NCBI GenBank assembly: GCA_002786025.1
Contig: NHNW01000002.1
Location: 1,302,001-1,366,000, forward strand
Reading direction: 5' to 3'
Length of the DNA stretch: 64,000 nucleotides
Source: Zasmidium citrigriseum
Taxonomy: Eukaryota > Ascomycota > Dothideomycetes > Mycosphaerellales > Mycosphaerellaceae
In this document: piece by piece, positions 1 through 12,027 of the stretch
Layout of the letters: each line of letters opens with the position of its first letter
Position numbering within the stretch: position 1 is the stretch's first letter
The notes under the pieces: generated by a model
The model's input: only the letters and a program-made list of their open reading frames with translations
Database searches by the model: none
Told to the model about the DNA's origin: nothing
Program-made: the position numbers and the translations under genes

Positions 1-555
1 AACGGCACAGTCGAACTCGAAATGCCTTCTGAACAACTCGACATCGACTCCGGCTACGACGAAGCCCTTCGCAACCTCCGTGACCGCGTTGAGGTTCCCA
101 AGCCGGGCATCTCGGAGAACCAACTTCAAGAGGACTACTACCGCGCCGTGCGCACGTACGTGGTTATCGTCTGGATGATCTGCAACGCCATCCTCGCCAT
201 GGGCGTCAGTGAGATTTACAGCAATACGCACGTCGCGAATAACTACTACCTCAAGTTCATCCTCTGGAGCGTGGCGTGTCTGGCGCTTTTCCGCGCGATT
301 GGCAGCACGGCTTTCCTCGGCATCAATGCGGTGCATTCTTTTGCCGAGGGCAAGACCAAGTGGACGAATAAGGCGAGCAGTGTTCTTGGAGGTGGGAGCA
401 AGGGAGGGAGTTCTGTTAGTGGGGGACGGAGTGTGGGGAGTTGGAGCAGTAAATTGAGCATGCCGAGTTGGATCAGTAGTAGTGGAAGTTGGGTTAGTAG
501 TAAGGTGAGCAGTTTTACGCCGAGTAGTGTGGGGAGTTCGCTGGGACGGCGGTGA
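1..555 (+). CDS. Chitin synthase, C-terminal end (partial)
   Basis: The reading frame is open from base 1, so the gene begins outside the window and only about 184 C-terminal residues are visible. The segment [15 protein letters not shown] and a second hydrophobic stretch ([16 protein letters not shown]) form two membrane helices arranged like the last helices of fungal chitin synthases (GT2), plasma-membrane enzymes that polymerise UDP-GlcNAc. The catalytic motifs (EDR, QRRRW) would lie upstream and cannot be checked. After the helices comes a Gly/Ser-rich tail of about 65 residues ending LGRR. The family call rests only on these C-terminal helices, so another multi-pass membrane protein is not excluded. 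Confidence 0.62.
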   Translation, partial: NGTVELEMPSEQLDIDSGYDEALRNLRDRVEVPKPGISENQLQEDYYRAVRTYVVIVWMICNAILAMGVSEIYSNTHVANNYYLKFILWSVACLALFRAIGSTAFLGINAVHSFAEGKTKWTNKASSVLGGGSKGGSSVSGGRSVGSWSSKLSMPSWISSSGSWVSSKVSSFTPSSVGSSLGRR

Positions 556-1275
556 TGTGTTTCGATAGAGAAAAAGGCGTTTTGGGTGGGGTTTGATGAT
601 GGGATGTATGAGTTTATGAGTATTGCATGCGGTTAGACGTGCGGTTATGCCAATGTGGACATGATTGTATTATACTTCTGAACAGCTCTCCTTTTCGTCT
701 TGTTGGGATGGACTTATTACTATGCAGCTACCCGAGACAAGATGGCTTGTGATCATTCCGAGTGGCGAAGTACCTTCTCCGTGCAACTCCCATCTCGGCT
801 GTATGTCTCTACCCGCGGAAGCCCAGATGTTTGGGTGTCTCATGAGCAGGCACGTGTAACGTGGATGTCGTGACAACCCGCCAGGCGAAGTACTACCTTT
901 ACCATCTCTAAAGCCTTCTGGGGCGTCTTATACAAATTGCAGACTTGAAGATTTGGTCTGTGAAAAACGTCCACGCTCCTTCCTCAAAGGCCCACGCCAA
1001 GAATCATGTGAAACTGCACCCCTGCAAGTTTTGGAACTTGACTTTTGGAATTGCGCCTAGCGTGTGGCGGCCCGTAGCTGCCGCGTGAGGGCACAAACAT
1101 TCAAGCTTGCATCTTGTGTCTGGCTTTGCTTTCAACTTTGGATGAAAGTGAGCCAGCGACTGCACTCGTCTTTCATTGCAGCAAGCAAAGCCGAAGTTCT
1201 CTCCGAACAACCTCACCCTCACTTCGCCAACAGACAACACCGACACGGCATGCGACATTGCGACCACCCACCAAA
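556..1275. other. Intergenic region, tandem genes
   Basis: This holds the 3' flank of the chitin synthase-like gene and the promoter of the wall-sensor-like gene. I see no convincing coding region, RNA gene or repeat. Confidence 0.6.
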
Positions 1276-2652
1276 ATGACGTCCGCCCTTGTAATCGCGC
1301 TCCTCGCCCTCACGGCGACGACAGCAGCAGAAAACTGCTACTTCCCCAACGGCGACGTCGCCCCCGACTCCTCGCCTTGCTTCCCCTCGCGCAGCAGCGG
1401 CACCGCAAGCGTCTGCTGTCCCCTCAACTGGGAGTGTCTGAGCAATGGACTCTGCTACCTCGAGGCGGAGAAATTTTATCAGAGGAGCTCGTGTACGGAT
1501 CGGACGTGGAGTAGTAGCACGTGTCCGGGGTATTGTACGCAGAGTAAGTCACCTATCACACTTCTTCCGAATTGGAGGGGGACGAGGAGGGATTTGGGGT
1601 TTGATGGGTGCTGACAAGGGACAGATAATACCGCGATCGGCAACGAAGCCGTTCAGCAATGCAGCGATGGATCTTGGTGCTGCGATAAGAACCGCGATCC
1701 GGACTGGATGTGCTGCGATGAGGATGATGCGGAGGTGATTTCTGTGCCGGATGGGAAGCAGGTGGCTTTTGTGTCGGAGGCGCCGAGCACGAGTTCTGTG
1801 CCGGATATGAGCAGCAGGAGTTCTGCTTCTTCATCTTCTGCGGCCTCGAGCAGCAGCAGCTCGTCCACATCCACCTCGAGTTCGACCTCAGAGCCAGAAA
1901 CGCCAGTCCCAACGACAATCACCACGCAAGCCGCAACAACCAACTCCGCCGGCCTCGCAACAACCGTCACCCTCGTCGAAACCTCCGCCTACACGCCCGC
2001 ACCGGCACCAACCACACCCTCCTTCGAAGCCCAAGAACACAATCACACACCCCTAATCGCCGGCCTCGCAGCCGGAATCCCCCTAGGCCTCGCCCTCTTC
2101 GGCCTCCTAATCTTCTGCATCTACCGCCAGCGCAAGAACCAACAGCAAGACAACCCACCAACATCCTCCTCCTCAACCGACCCCTCAAACCTCAAATACA
2201 TGTATTCCAACGCAACACCAACCGGCTCGCCGCCTGAGATCGACTCCTACCCAGTCGCGGCAGGTACGAAGCCAGGCCACACGAGCTATGTGAGCGAATT
2301 GTCTGGTTCTTCGCCCCAGCAACAACATTCCAGTCCTGCGATCTCGAGCTTGCATAGCCCCCAGAGCGGACAGACTGGTTTTGGCGTCTTGCCACAGGTT
2401 CAAGAGGAGAAGAGAGAGCAGGAGCCGTTGGAGTTGAGTGGTGAGAGTATGCATCCGGCGAAGAGGGCTTCGTATCCAGGATATGTGCCCTATGGCGGTG
2501 GACAGGAGGGAGGTGCTGGACGGGCGACTTCACAGCAGTATGTCGCGTATCGACCAAGTGAGGGCGGACCGCCCGTGAGTCCGATGAGTCCACGACAGGA
2601 TGTCGATCATGGAAGTTTGGGCGGCGGTGGGTTGAGGATCGTGAATCCTTGA
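1276..2652 (+). CDS. Cys-rich, Ser-rich single-pass membrane protein (Mid2/wall-sensor-like)
   Basis: Two exons, 1276-1543 and 1625-2652, join in phase and give 431 residues; the intron begins GTAAGT and ends ACAG. The first 19 or so residues are a signal peptide (MTSALVIALLALTATTAA). An extracellular Cys-rich part follows, with CC, CxxxxxC and WCCD patterns. Next comes a long Ser/Thr stalk, probably O-mannosylated, then one membrane helix (PLIAGLAAGIPLGLALFGLLIF), a basic stop-transfer IYRQRKN and a Pro/Ser/Gln-rich cytosolic tail. This order resembles fungal Mid2/WSC-type stress sensors, although the Cys pattern is not a clear WSC domain. A role in sensing wall stress is inferred from architecture only. 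Confidence 0.7.
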
Positions 2653-3411
2653 AGCGTGGAAGGGGGAGTGAGGAAGAGTGTGGTATTGAAGGAAAATGAC
2701 AACTTCGATGTGGAGCGTGTCGAAGGGCCTTGAGAAGGCTTTCGAGATTTCGCGTCGAGGGAACTCTCATGCAGATCAAGGCAGCGTCTCCATGTCTCGT
2801 CACTGCGAGTCATCAGTTCGTAAAGCGTAATGGATGTGAGATATCAGAAGGGAGTTCCAAGAAGGCGAAGACGAAAGAACGTGCTGTGCAAAGAAAGGGA
2901 AGAAGGGCAGAAGGGGCAAAGAGGCAACAAGCCTCCTATCATACCACGTGCCGGCCTTCCCAGACCCATCAACTCACAATATAAATGAAATGGAAAGTGC
3001 GATACCACTCATCAAATTGGTACATGGAAGCTGGTTCTTTTTCATTCGTGGCTATCGCTCGAATCGTTCTTCTTCGTCGTCGTGAAGAGTGTGAGTGGGT
3101 GTGGTGGTGTTAAAAACAGTTACACATGCAAGAAGTCTCTCTTTCTCTCTTTTGGAGTTGTTGTTCGTCCGACGTAATGCAGCATCGACGTTTCCCTTTG
3201 TTCATCGAACTTGCCGCTCAAGTGTCCCAAGAAAGTCATCATCAAAGTTTTCCTTCCCTTTCCCTCTTCCCGTTCAAAAGTGGTGGGGTTTCGACCCTTT
3301 CTTTCCCTCCCATTCGTAGCAAAAGAGTATCATAAAAGACGCCGCACGCCTCGCTGGAAAAAGCAGATCGACACAAAGCAAACGTCAGAAATACAGTGAG
3401 CGAATGTCGCT
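2653..3411. other. Intergenic region between convergent genes
   Basis: This holds the 3' flanks of the wall-sensor-like gene and of the minus-strand PHD/SET gene. Pyrimidine-rich tracts occur around 3140-3310. I see no supported gene. Confidence 0.55.
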
Positions 3412-6291
3412 TCACGCCTTGATGGCAGGTGGATCGCCAGCGTCTTCCATCTTGACATCCTCATCAATGGCCGAGCCACCCTCGGCCGCTCTTGCCTCTG
3501 CCGATGAGGACGGTCGGAGCGGCGGCACCACCGGCCCCGAAGTGGTGGATGCAGGTGAGCTCTCCCGCTCCGCCTTGCTAGTCTCAGTATCCTTGTTCTT
3601 CGCCTTCCGCCGTGTGTAATCGCTGAGGCTAAGCTTCTTCTTGGCAGGGCTTGGTGCAACAGCAGCATTGACAGATGGCGAGAAGATGGAAGGCTGGCCA
3701 AAGGTAGCAGGTGACTGGACGACGCTGTTGTTCGCCGTGGTTGGTGTGCCGGCAGATGCAGGCTGAGGCGCCTGGCCAAAGGGGTTGGCAGGCGGCGGTG
3801 GCATTTGCAGGTGCATCTCATTGGGCTTGCCGGGCTCTGTCGAAGGCGCTGGCTCCGAAGATGCTGGCCGTGGATCCTCGGAAGGCACCGATGGATCCAC
3901 AGGTGCTTGTTGATCGACAGTCGCCTCAGCCTGCGAACTCGAGGTGGCGAGCTCATTCTCATCAATCGCTGCTGCGTCCACCATGTCCACGTCGCTTGAA
4001 GCAGGAGGCTTGTCAGGTGTCGCTTGCTTGGACGCGACTCGGGGTTCAGGTGAAGTCACCAACGACTGTTGCTCAGCATCCTCCATCTTGACAGTCTGAT
4101 CCGCTTTCTGACTCTCGTTGATGGCACTGTTATTCCGAGCGCATAACTCGAGCAACCGCTGGCGCATTGTCACGTACGGCCTTCTGGAAGATGGAGTGGG
4201 TGCTCTGAGCTTCGCATCTTCTGCGTCCATGTCGCACTGAACTTCGTGTACAACATAGGTGGGTTTGGCACGCTTGATTGTTCGACTGGGCGGTCGACCA
4301 GGACCCTTGGAGTTCTTTGGTTTCCTCCCTGGCACCGTCTTGCCCAAAGGCAGTCCACTCTGTTTCGAGTTGCCCGCGTCAACGTACTTTGCGTTGGTGT
4401 TCCCTGGGAAGCCCAGTTGCTTCGATGATGTGGCACTGGGTGTATTGAGGTTCGAGCCAGCACTGTGTCGCTTCTTCTTGGCCTGCTTGCCTAGTCGCTC
4501 CTCCTCTTGACGTCGGAATATCTCTTCCTCCTTGGCCAGCTTCTTGCGCTCGCGCTCAGATAGCTCAGGCAGAGTGGAGGAGCCGTTGGTAGAGTAGTGC
4601 GTGTTGGGAGTGATGTCTCGACTGGCAGATCCTCTTCCAGCCGAACCCGACGCAGACCGGGAGTCAGTGCCGTCGTCGTCGGGGTCGATCTTACGTGCTT
4701 CGCTACCCGAGCGACTATTCAAAGCGTTGGTGTTGATGGGAGATATCTGGTTTGCCTTGCGCTTCTTGCTCTTCGCTGGCTTCGTTTGCTGTGCGTCCTC
4801 TTGAATGGCTCGGATGCGACGATCAAAGCGAGACAGATGGCAGGAGTGTTCGGGTAGTGGGCATGCACAAGGGCCGCAGTTAGCAAGCGCTGTCGACACC
4901 CACGCCGAGAAAACTTCCAACTCTTCGTGTACCAGCTTGTTCTTGGAGGCCAACTGTGGTAGGCCATCGTGTGTATCCCATCCGACAGCGATTTCCATAC
5001 CGGGGTCAATTTGAGTCGTGGCCATGAAACAGAAGTGGTAGTCGACATTGTCGGTGACCAGGACCTGCAATTTCGCATTGGGCTGACAGCTGCGCCGCAC
5101 ATAACGCAATTCCGTGCCCTCGTTCCGTGCGTCGATGTAGATGGGGAGTTTCGGGTGGAAGAAGACGAAAGGTTCAGGATGTCGAAGCAGTTCCCATCGG
5201 TTCGAACTGTCCGACTGATACTCTTTCTTGAAGCCAACGTGTCCCTTGAGTTCGCCGATGTACGCACCTTCGGCAATCGGTTCCTTAACAGTCAAGAACT
5301 TCCAAGCAGGATATTCGCCATTGTATTGAACAGACTCATCGCGTGATTCAAGCCGAGCGAGTTGCGCCTTTCCGGGTATGTCGTCAAGATCACCGTCCCA
5401 TCGCATGAGAACTTCTCCCTTGGCCTGGTTGTGGTGTTCTCGAAATTCTTCCTCGGAAAAGCCTAGCCACTCCGACAGAGCACTGGTGACGGCAATGCTG
5501 TTGTGCAGGTTTGTGTTGGTAACGTCCCATTCATCTTCCTGATAGCATCGTAGGAATTCGTCCGAGTAGTACTCGATTGGCGGCGAGTCGGGTGACCGCG
5601 ACAAGCTGCGACGATGGGTAGCGCTCGACGCATTTCGCTTCCGCGAGTGGCCCTTGGTAGTTGTCGTCGTCGAATCTGACGTCCGGTGACTAGTCTTCGG
5701 TCTCTTTGCAGGAGGCGGCTGATCTCGCGGACTGGCGCTGTTGCGGTCGTGCCGTAGTTTGTCGACGGGCCATCCGTTGGTATAGGCATTGCCGGGCTCT
5801 TTGACCTTCTTTTTGTGACTCTTGGTGGCGTTACGTTTAACGCCATTGGTCTGAGGTTCTTGCTGCGCTCGCTTCTGTCGCTGGCGCATCTGCGCCCGAT
5901 GGTAGTCGACCGGACGCGGTTTGCATTCGACGCAAGCGTGCTGCATGTCGGCGGGCATTTCCCTCTCGTCATACTGAGGGTAATAACACGACTGGTGCTG
6001 CCATCGGTTGCACTCGTCGCAGGCGACTGTCCAGCCATCGTCGTCGTTGAATCCGCAGATGCAGTGGATGGCTTCCTCGGGCTGATCTAACGGGTCGAGG
6101 TCAGCGGGCGCATGGTAATGCTGGTGACGACCGACGGGGTATGACGATGGCGGCAGGGCGTGGGCATTGGCAGGAGCGTTGATAGCCTTGACAGGGAACG
6201 TGGCCGTGTCGTTCATGCTATCCTTTCTGTAGGAGAGGTTAGGTGACGGAATCTGAGTTGCCGGGTCGGCGGCGCATGACGGAGAGGCCAC
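3412..6291 (-). CDS. set3: PHD-finger and SET-domain protein, Set3/MLL5 type
   Basis: A single open frame of 959 residues. A PHD finger lies at about residues 77-123 (CICG..., CDECNRWQH..C, CVEC). Basic, Ser-rich linkers follow, then a SET domain at about 330-440 (EGAYIGEL..., YIDARNEGTELRYVRRSCQPNAKL, GMEIAVGWDT). In active SET enzymes the last motif normally reads NHSCxPN; here it is RRSCQPN, matching the Set3/MLL5 branch, whose SET domain is regarded as non-catalytic. Yeast Set3 scaffolds a histone deacetylase complex recruited by H3K4 methylation. The C-terminal half is disordered, Pro/Ser/Lys-rich with short coiled stretches. Translation may instead begin at Met26 (about 6216), because CTACAG just upstream could be a 5'-UTR splice acceptor. 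Confidence 0.85.
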   Translation of the reverse strand: MASPSCAADPATQIPSPNLSYRKDSMNDTATFPVKAINAPANAHALPPSSYPVGRHQHYHAPADLDPLDQPEEAIHCICGFNDDDGWTVACDECNRWQHQSCYYPQYDEREMPADMQHACVECKPRPVDYHRAQMRQRQKRAQQEPQTNGVKRNATKSHKKKVKEPGNAYTNGWPVDKLRHDRNSASPRDQPPPAKRPKTSHRTSDSTTTTTKGHSRKRNASSATHRRSLSRSPDSPPIEYYSDEFLRCYQEDEWDVTNTNLHNSIAVTSALSEWLGFSEEEFREHHNQAKGEVLMRWDGDLDDIPGKAQLARLESRDESVQYNGEYPAWKFLTVKEPIAEGAYIGELKGHVGFKKEYQSDSSNRWELLRHPEPFVFFHPKLPIYIDARNEGTELRYVRRSCQPNAKLQVLVTDNVDYHFCFMATTQIDPGMEIAVGWDTHDGLPQLASKNKLVHEELEVFSAWVSTALANCGPCACPLPEHSCHLSRFDRRIRAIQEDAQQTKPAKSKKRKANQISPINTNALNSRSGSEARKIDPDDDGTDSRSASGSAGRGSASRDITPNTHYSTNGSSTLPELSERERKKLAKEEEIFRRQEEERLGKQAKKKRHSAGSNLNTPSATSSKQLGFPGNTNAKYVDAGNSKQSGLPLGKTVPGRKPKNSKGPGRPPSRTIKRAKPTYVVHEVQCDMDAEDAKLRAPTPSSRRPYVTMRQRLLELCARNNSAINESQKADQTVKMEDAEQQSLVTSPEPRVASKQATPDKPPASSDVDMVDAAAIDENELATSSSQAEATVDQQAPVDPSVPSEDPRPASSEPAPSTEPGKPNEMHLQMPPPPANPFGQAPQPASAGTPTTANNSVVQSPATFGQPSIFSPSVNAAVAPSPAKKKLSLSDYTRRKAKNKDTETSKAERESSPASTTSGPVVPPLRPSSSAEARAAEGGSAIDEDVKMEDAGDPPAIKA

Positions 6292-8192
6292 GATCTAGGC
6301 GTACGAGACGCTTGTCGACGCAGTGCCCTCGAAGTGGCGTGTGAGGGTGTTCGTGGGCGTGCCGTCGCAGAGAGAGGCGAGACAAAGGGCGCTCTACAGA
6401 GACGGGTCCGAAGCAGAGTGCGGCCACACGGGCGGCGCGGTGTCTCGCAAAGCGCTCCAGTCGACTCGTACACGGCTCGTAGTCAATATGCGTGCGTGTC
6501 GATGGGTCATGGGTCCAGAGCGCGCAGAAAATTGGGGTGGAGCGGCCTGTCCAAGGCGACCGGGTGGGAGCTGGAGGAGCGGCGGCGCGGAGAGGAGGCG
6601 ACGGCGGCGTGTCTGGTGTGCGAATTGGAAGCGCGACGGCGAGGAGAGTGCTGTGTGTCAGTGGCAGCGGAGACCGCGTAGTGGGAGAGGGTGTGGGCGG
6701 TGGTGGGTTGTGGGAGTGCGAGCAGCAGAGCGAGCGTCAAAGTGAGGAGCGTCGCTGCACTGAGTCTGAGAGCGAGAGTGAGGAGGCCCGTGCGCCCAGT
6801 CCAGCGCTCTTGCCGTTGCTTGCAGCAGCAGCGCGCCTTCCACCCTCAGCTGCCTCGTCCGCCTAATCAAATCCATCCGCCCGCCCGCCGCCATATTGAT
6901 TAAGAACACCGCGTCGCCACCTGCGGCCGGCGGGCTGTCCGATGCGAATGCCAGAAGCCGCGTGGGAGGGAAGAGAGAGCATTTCTCGTGCTGCGTGCCA
7001 TCAACACGCCGGGCGGGCACAACGAAATCGAGGACACGCCTTTGCTTCAGAAATGCGCTTGCCCGCATGCATCCTAGCCTTTTGTGCCGTCTGCGCGTCT
7101 GATTGGGTGCGATAAAACTGGCGCAGCGTTTCCGGGTCTCAACCAGGCTCTCCCTTCACACGCCGCCCTCGTGATCCTGATCAGATCGCCAGTTGCGCGG
7201 CCAGCGAGCAGAGACTGAGAGCGAGCGACTCCTCCTCTGCCTCTGTCTGGCGCGCCTCCGTCATCCATCTCACCATCCCCGCTCCGCTGCTGCTATACCT
7301 CCCTCCGCTATCGCACTCGCTGCGCCAGTGGTGCCGGCCATTCCATCGAGGTCCGCGTGCGCGTTGCACGGCAGCAGAGATGAGGAGCACAAGAATGGCC
7401 TCATCGCGCAGCTGCTTTCAGCTCAGCTCGCCCGCGCCCATCGCCCCGTCCTCCCCGCTGCTGCTGTCCATCTCGCACCTTACTCCGACCGTCCAACACT
7501 ACTGCTGCGAAAGACTGCAAAAGGCGGACGTCGAACTTTTATGCCGTCTCTGTTCTGCACTCTGCCGGCCTGGTGCGCGCTGTGCAGCTGTGATTTCGGC
7601 TCACGCGTCTAGAAGAACCGTTGTCAAACCTAACCCCTAACCTTGGCCAGCACCCCTCAACCCGTATCCAAACAATCAAAACACCGCTCGAGCACCATCA
7701 GTTCATCACGATCACGAACAGACGACTTCGAAATGCGTGGGATGAACAACATATCGTAGAAGAGAAATGCGGCAGACTGCTTCACCAGCACCGCTCCTTC
7801 CTCAAGCACCGTTAAGCCTTCACGTGGCACCGCTCCTCCCCTGTGAACATCCCCATGGCGCGTCCAAGCTCCGAACTTCTCGAACGCCTCCAGCAGACTA
7901 TCAAGAGTCCGGTCGACGGCACGCTCCCTCGTCCGCTCCCCATTATAGCATCCTTCCTACTAGCAACCACTCTCACGATTCACCGCAAGCCACTTCGCCT
8001 CGCAAGATCGATATCCGGCAGCACAAGGCTGAGACACCTTCCTGCTTCTTCATGCATTGCGGCATAGAGTCTGCCGGCACCTCACGCCACGCGAGAGCCA
8101 TGCCGTCCGAGGTAAGATGGGAAATGGCCAAGACGACACTTCCTGTCTATAACAGTAGGTCGATTCCCTGATCCTGGTGTACATCTCCAACC
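6292..8192. other. Divergent promoter region, about 1.9 kb
   Basis: This separates the minus-strand PHD/SET gene from the plus-strand membrane-protein gene. It is GC-rich and purine-biased at about 6480-6780. Short open frames occur but none has a recognisable domain or splice-supported extension. A 5'-UTR intron of the downstream gene is possible in 8100-8190 (GAGGTAAGATG), unproven. Confidence 0.5.
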
Positions 8193-10240
8193 ATGCTTGA
8201 AAGCGTGTCCATTCCTTCACCAGATATCATGCTTCCTTCGGATTTTACTCACAACACTCTCGACGAGAATAACCGCAATGTCGACAGCAGACCTTCCTTT
8301 AGTGCCTTTCGTTTCAATACCACTCCAGAGCCTCCGGACCACGATGTCAGCCGGAATCACTCAACAGCTGTTTCCACCGCCGAGCTCACTTCGAGGCAAT
8401 GGATGCCAACGCCCGAGCCTATGACCCCAGTAGAGGATAGACCACGATCAGATTCAACCACGCTGTGTTCTACGCCAGAGATGAGCGTGAGGATTCGAAA
8501 GGCTCCGATCATTACAGAGCAGATGGTGGAGGAAGATGATGTGCAGGCACCTCCTCCTCGCGACTTCAGGCAAAGCCTGGCGTCAATGGCGTTCGATCTG
8601 ATCATCTCGCTCGCCTCACTATATTTCGTGGCATTCGCTGTTCTGGCATATGCCTGGAATGGTATGGCAGCATCAGATTCAAGGGCTCAGGCACTTCTAA
8701 ATGCTGCCAAGATTGTACGCGCCTCCGGACCTGAAGACCTGCCGTTACTGACAAACGATAGGGCCCGACGATCTTTCCGATTGTCTTTGCTCTCATTGCA
8801 GCGAGAACATTGAAGGCCGTGGCAGCCTGGAGACTGGAACAGGGAGCCACAGTCGGCCTACTAGAGTGCCTCATGGGTACCCGGACCTTCGCTTCGGCTT
8901 TCATTGTGCCCTTCAAGTTGAGAGCTTTCAACATCTTCGTACCGGGCTTGATTTTGCTCTGGGCATTCTCTCCGGCTGGTGGCCAGTCAGCGCTGAGGAT
9001 CGTGGCATTGGAGCCTTCAAATGTGACCAGCATCACCACATTGCAATACCTGGACATCGGGAACTCTGAGCCTGACTTCAGCAGCGAATCGGGCAATGTG
9101 AATGCCGCCTTCACCGCAGCCTTGATGAGCCCTTCCACCTCGAAGAACGGCGCACAGGACATCTTTGGCAATCTTCAGATCCCTATGCTGGAAGCCATCT
9201 CTCACTCGACTACGGCTGATGAGTTCGGCTGGTTCGACACATCTGCGACGGAGAACAGGACACATGCCTCCATCTCCGGCATTCCTTTGACCGGCGTTCC
9301 AAGAAACGCCAACTCGACCTTCACCATCCAAACATCCTACTTCTCGCTCGCCTGCATCGCCGAACCCAAGCCCGTCGACTCAACCACCTCTCAAATATTG
9401 ACGAGCGACTCAGGAAATGGATACGTCAGCAACGGTCAATCCATGGCCATCACTTTCGATTCCGCACACAATTCCTCATCCACCGAAGCGCGAAAAATTG
9501 GATTCATGACTTTCTCTAACGGAAAACTCACTGCTGCTGTGTGCAATCTCACCACGACGTACATTGAAGCGAGTGTCTTTTGTAACACCACGAAGTCCTG
9601 TGCTGTACAGGCTGTCCGAGAATCCCTCCTCGATCATGCAGCATCGTCCCTTTCGGTTCTGGATCAGGGCAATGAGACTGCTCCGAACTTTTTTGCGGCT
9701 TTCGTCAATGGTACGATGCCCACGAGGCCAGGTTCGCCCACGCCTATGGAGAACTATTTCGTCAACCCGGACTCTCCGTTCTCTTCGCCCGCTGAGCCAT
9801 CACTCCTCGCCGATCTAGACAATGACGTCTTCAGTAGTAGATTCGCCCAATTGCTCAACACGTACTGGCTCGCCAGCATCGCGCCCACGGCTCTCATGGG
9901 TTCTTTCTCAGCAACAGACAAGAAATACGAAGTAGCCTCTACGACGGCCAATGTAACGACAGCACAGGACATCCTCCGTGTTCAGCTGCCATGGATGCTC
10001 CTTCTCCTCGTGTCTTCGGGGATAATGTTCCTCGCAGGTTGCGTGACCGCAATTCTAGATGTCCTGAGAAGGAGCCCTGATGTTTTGGATGATGTGAAGG
10101 GAAGCTTGAGAGGGAGTCCCTTTGTCAGAGTTGAGTCTGGCAGTGGCATTGAGGATAGGAAAGCGGTGGTGAGAGTGATGAACGATACTGACGGAGTTCT
10201 CGAGATTGGAAGGAGGGGATTTGGGAAGGAGTTTGTTTAA
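8193..10240 (+). CDS. Multi-pass, glycosylated membrane protein of unknown function
   Basis: Two exons, 8193-8714 and 8762-10240, join in phase 0 across a 47-bp intron and give 666 residues. A disordered N-terminus precedes a helix (SMAFDLIISLASLYFVAFAVLAYAW). Exon 2 opens with GPTIFPIVFALIAARTLKAV, a segment I associate with a recurrent family of uncharacterised ascomycete membrane proteins. A third helix follows (IFVPGLILLWAFSP), then a roughly 380-residue extracytoplasmic region with many N-x-S/T sequons and paired cysteines, then a last helix (LPWMLLLLVSSGIMFLAGCV) and a short cytosolic tail. The function is unknown. The splice is well supported because it restores the continuous hydrophobic segment. 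Confidence 0.75.
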
Positions 10241-10633
10241 GTTGAACGGAATGAGATTGTAACGCGTACGTCATGAGCACATCTATTTGAGACCACCCAG
10301 TCATTGAAATGCCTTTCAGGTACTTGACCTTCCTACTTCCAGTCACTATGCCACATCGTTAACCCCGAGCAGCTGCTTATGCAATCCAAAGATTCCATCG
10401 TCTAGACTTGGCGGTTCCTTCCCGCTTCCAATCCTTCCACCTTCACCACGCTACCACCACGAGCTGAAGCACGGCGCCCTATGGTCTCATTTTGCGGTAG
10501 ACAAGAGTACTTTGTCATCGTGTAGCGGCCTCGCTCCTGCCAAACGAGCGAGATGAACTCGTCATACAAGGATGGATCGGTTTGACCGTATCATGCCCTC
10601 GAAACAATCCGACTTTCTTGAGAGGATGAGACC
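10241..10633. other. Intergenic region
   Basis: This is the 3' flank of the membrane-protein gene and promoter of the regulator-like gene. Nothing else is apparent. Confidence 0.55.
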
Positions 10634-12027
10634 ATGGCCGAAACTCAGCATAAGAAGGCGTTGGTGATACGCACGGGTTGTCTGGCTTGCAGGTACGAAC
10701 ACCTGCCCTTCAGTCAAAGAACATCCCTCCTGACATACACTCCAGAGCCCAAGGAATCAGATGCAACCCAACCAACCCCAAATGCAAAACCTACTCCTCA
10801 ACAACATGGACCACCAACCAACCCCCAAGCCCTCCAACCCGCCGGCACACCACAAAACTCATGCGCGGCCCCTTCAGCAACATCCGCTCCCTAACAATCT
10901 CCTGGCAAGCCACCCAACGCGAACAACAAAGCCTCTACTTCTTCTCCACCATCTCCGCCCCCGAGCTCGCCGGGTACATGGACTTCCCCTTCTGGTCCGA
11001 AGTCCTGCTTCAAACCACCCACGACGACGCCGCGATCATGCACGCCGTGGCCGCGATTGGGGCTTCGCATGAGTATAAGCTGCGTCGACAGGCGGGGAAG
11101 GAGAATCTCGAGACGGAGGGGTTGAGGAATTTTGCGCTGAGACAGGTGAATAAGGCGATTAAGGCGCTTGTGCAGCCGAAGCAGGGGTTGCTTAGGGCGT
11201 TGACGACGAGTGTCCTGTTTGCGTGTTTTGAGAGTTTGAGTCGGGGTAGGGAGGAGGCGGTGAGCCATGTGGTGCATGCGGCGAGGATTTTGAGGCAGGT
11301 GAAGGGGACGGATGAGGGGAAGGGGATGGTGAAGAAGGGGTTTCCTATCTCGATTGACTTGATTGAGCCGCTGGTGGTGCAGTACGAATGCCAAGTTGGT
11401 CTCTATTACGGCGATACCACGCAGCCAAAGGAAGCCTACCTGGACATCACGCAACCTATTGAGATCCATTCTGTCTCGCACGCCCGGATCCTCCTTTTGC
11501 AAGGCATCTCAATGACCCAAGACGCTTTCACACAACACAGCAACGATCCAGTCGCCCTTCAGCTGGTGAAAGACACCCTCGCAACCTGGTTCACGGCCTG
11601 GGACACGGCCCTCACCCACTTCCTCTCAACAACCCAAACCACACCCTCAACAACCCGCATCGCCTCCCTCCTCCGCGCCCACCACCTCGCCGCGTCAATC
11701 ACAACAGCCCTCGACCCCACCCAAGGCTGGGCCCCTCACACCTCCGCGATGCGAACCATTGTCTCCCTGCTCCAGGAGTTACACTCCACGGATCCGCGCC
11801 GCACCACGCCGAGCAGTCAGCCTCCGGATACGCCTTATTTCATGAGCACGATGGGCATGACGGAGCCGTTGTATGTTGTTGCGAGTCGGTGTGTGGATCG
11901 AGAGGTGGCGGAGAGGGCCAGGGTCTTGTTGGGACGGTTGCCGCCGGCTGAGGGGGCGGGGACTGAGTGGAGGGTGGGGAGTTTGGAGGGGTTGTTGGGG
12001 ATTATTGAGGGGAGGGGTGGTGGATGA
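10634..12027 (+). CDS. Zn2Cys6-type transcription factor with degenerate zinc cluster
   Basis: Exons 10634-10692 and 10746-12027 give 446 residues. The 53-bp intron splits the zinc-cluster codons exactly as in many fungal regulators, and joining restores GCLACRAQGIRC. The first four cysteines have normal spacing (C-x2-C-x6-C-x6-C), but the fifth is Tyr (KCKTYSS) and no sixth Cys follows, so zinc binding is probably defective. The rest (SLYFFSTISAPELAGYMDFPFWSEV, HAVAAIGASHE) fits the fungal-specific transcription factor 2 (DUF3468-like) middle domain. The protein could be a decayed regulator, or an unseen splice variant could supply the missing cysteines. Confidence 0.75.

Noticed and set aside
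6323..6866. Several overlapping open frames in the purine-rich divergent promoter
   Set aside because: Arg/Gly/Ser-rich low-complexity translations in all frames, without splice or domain support, are expected from GC-rich DNA.
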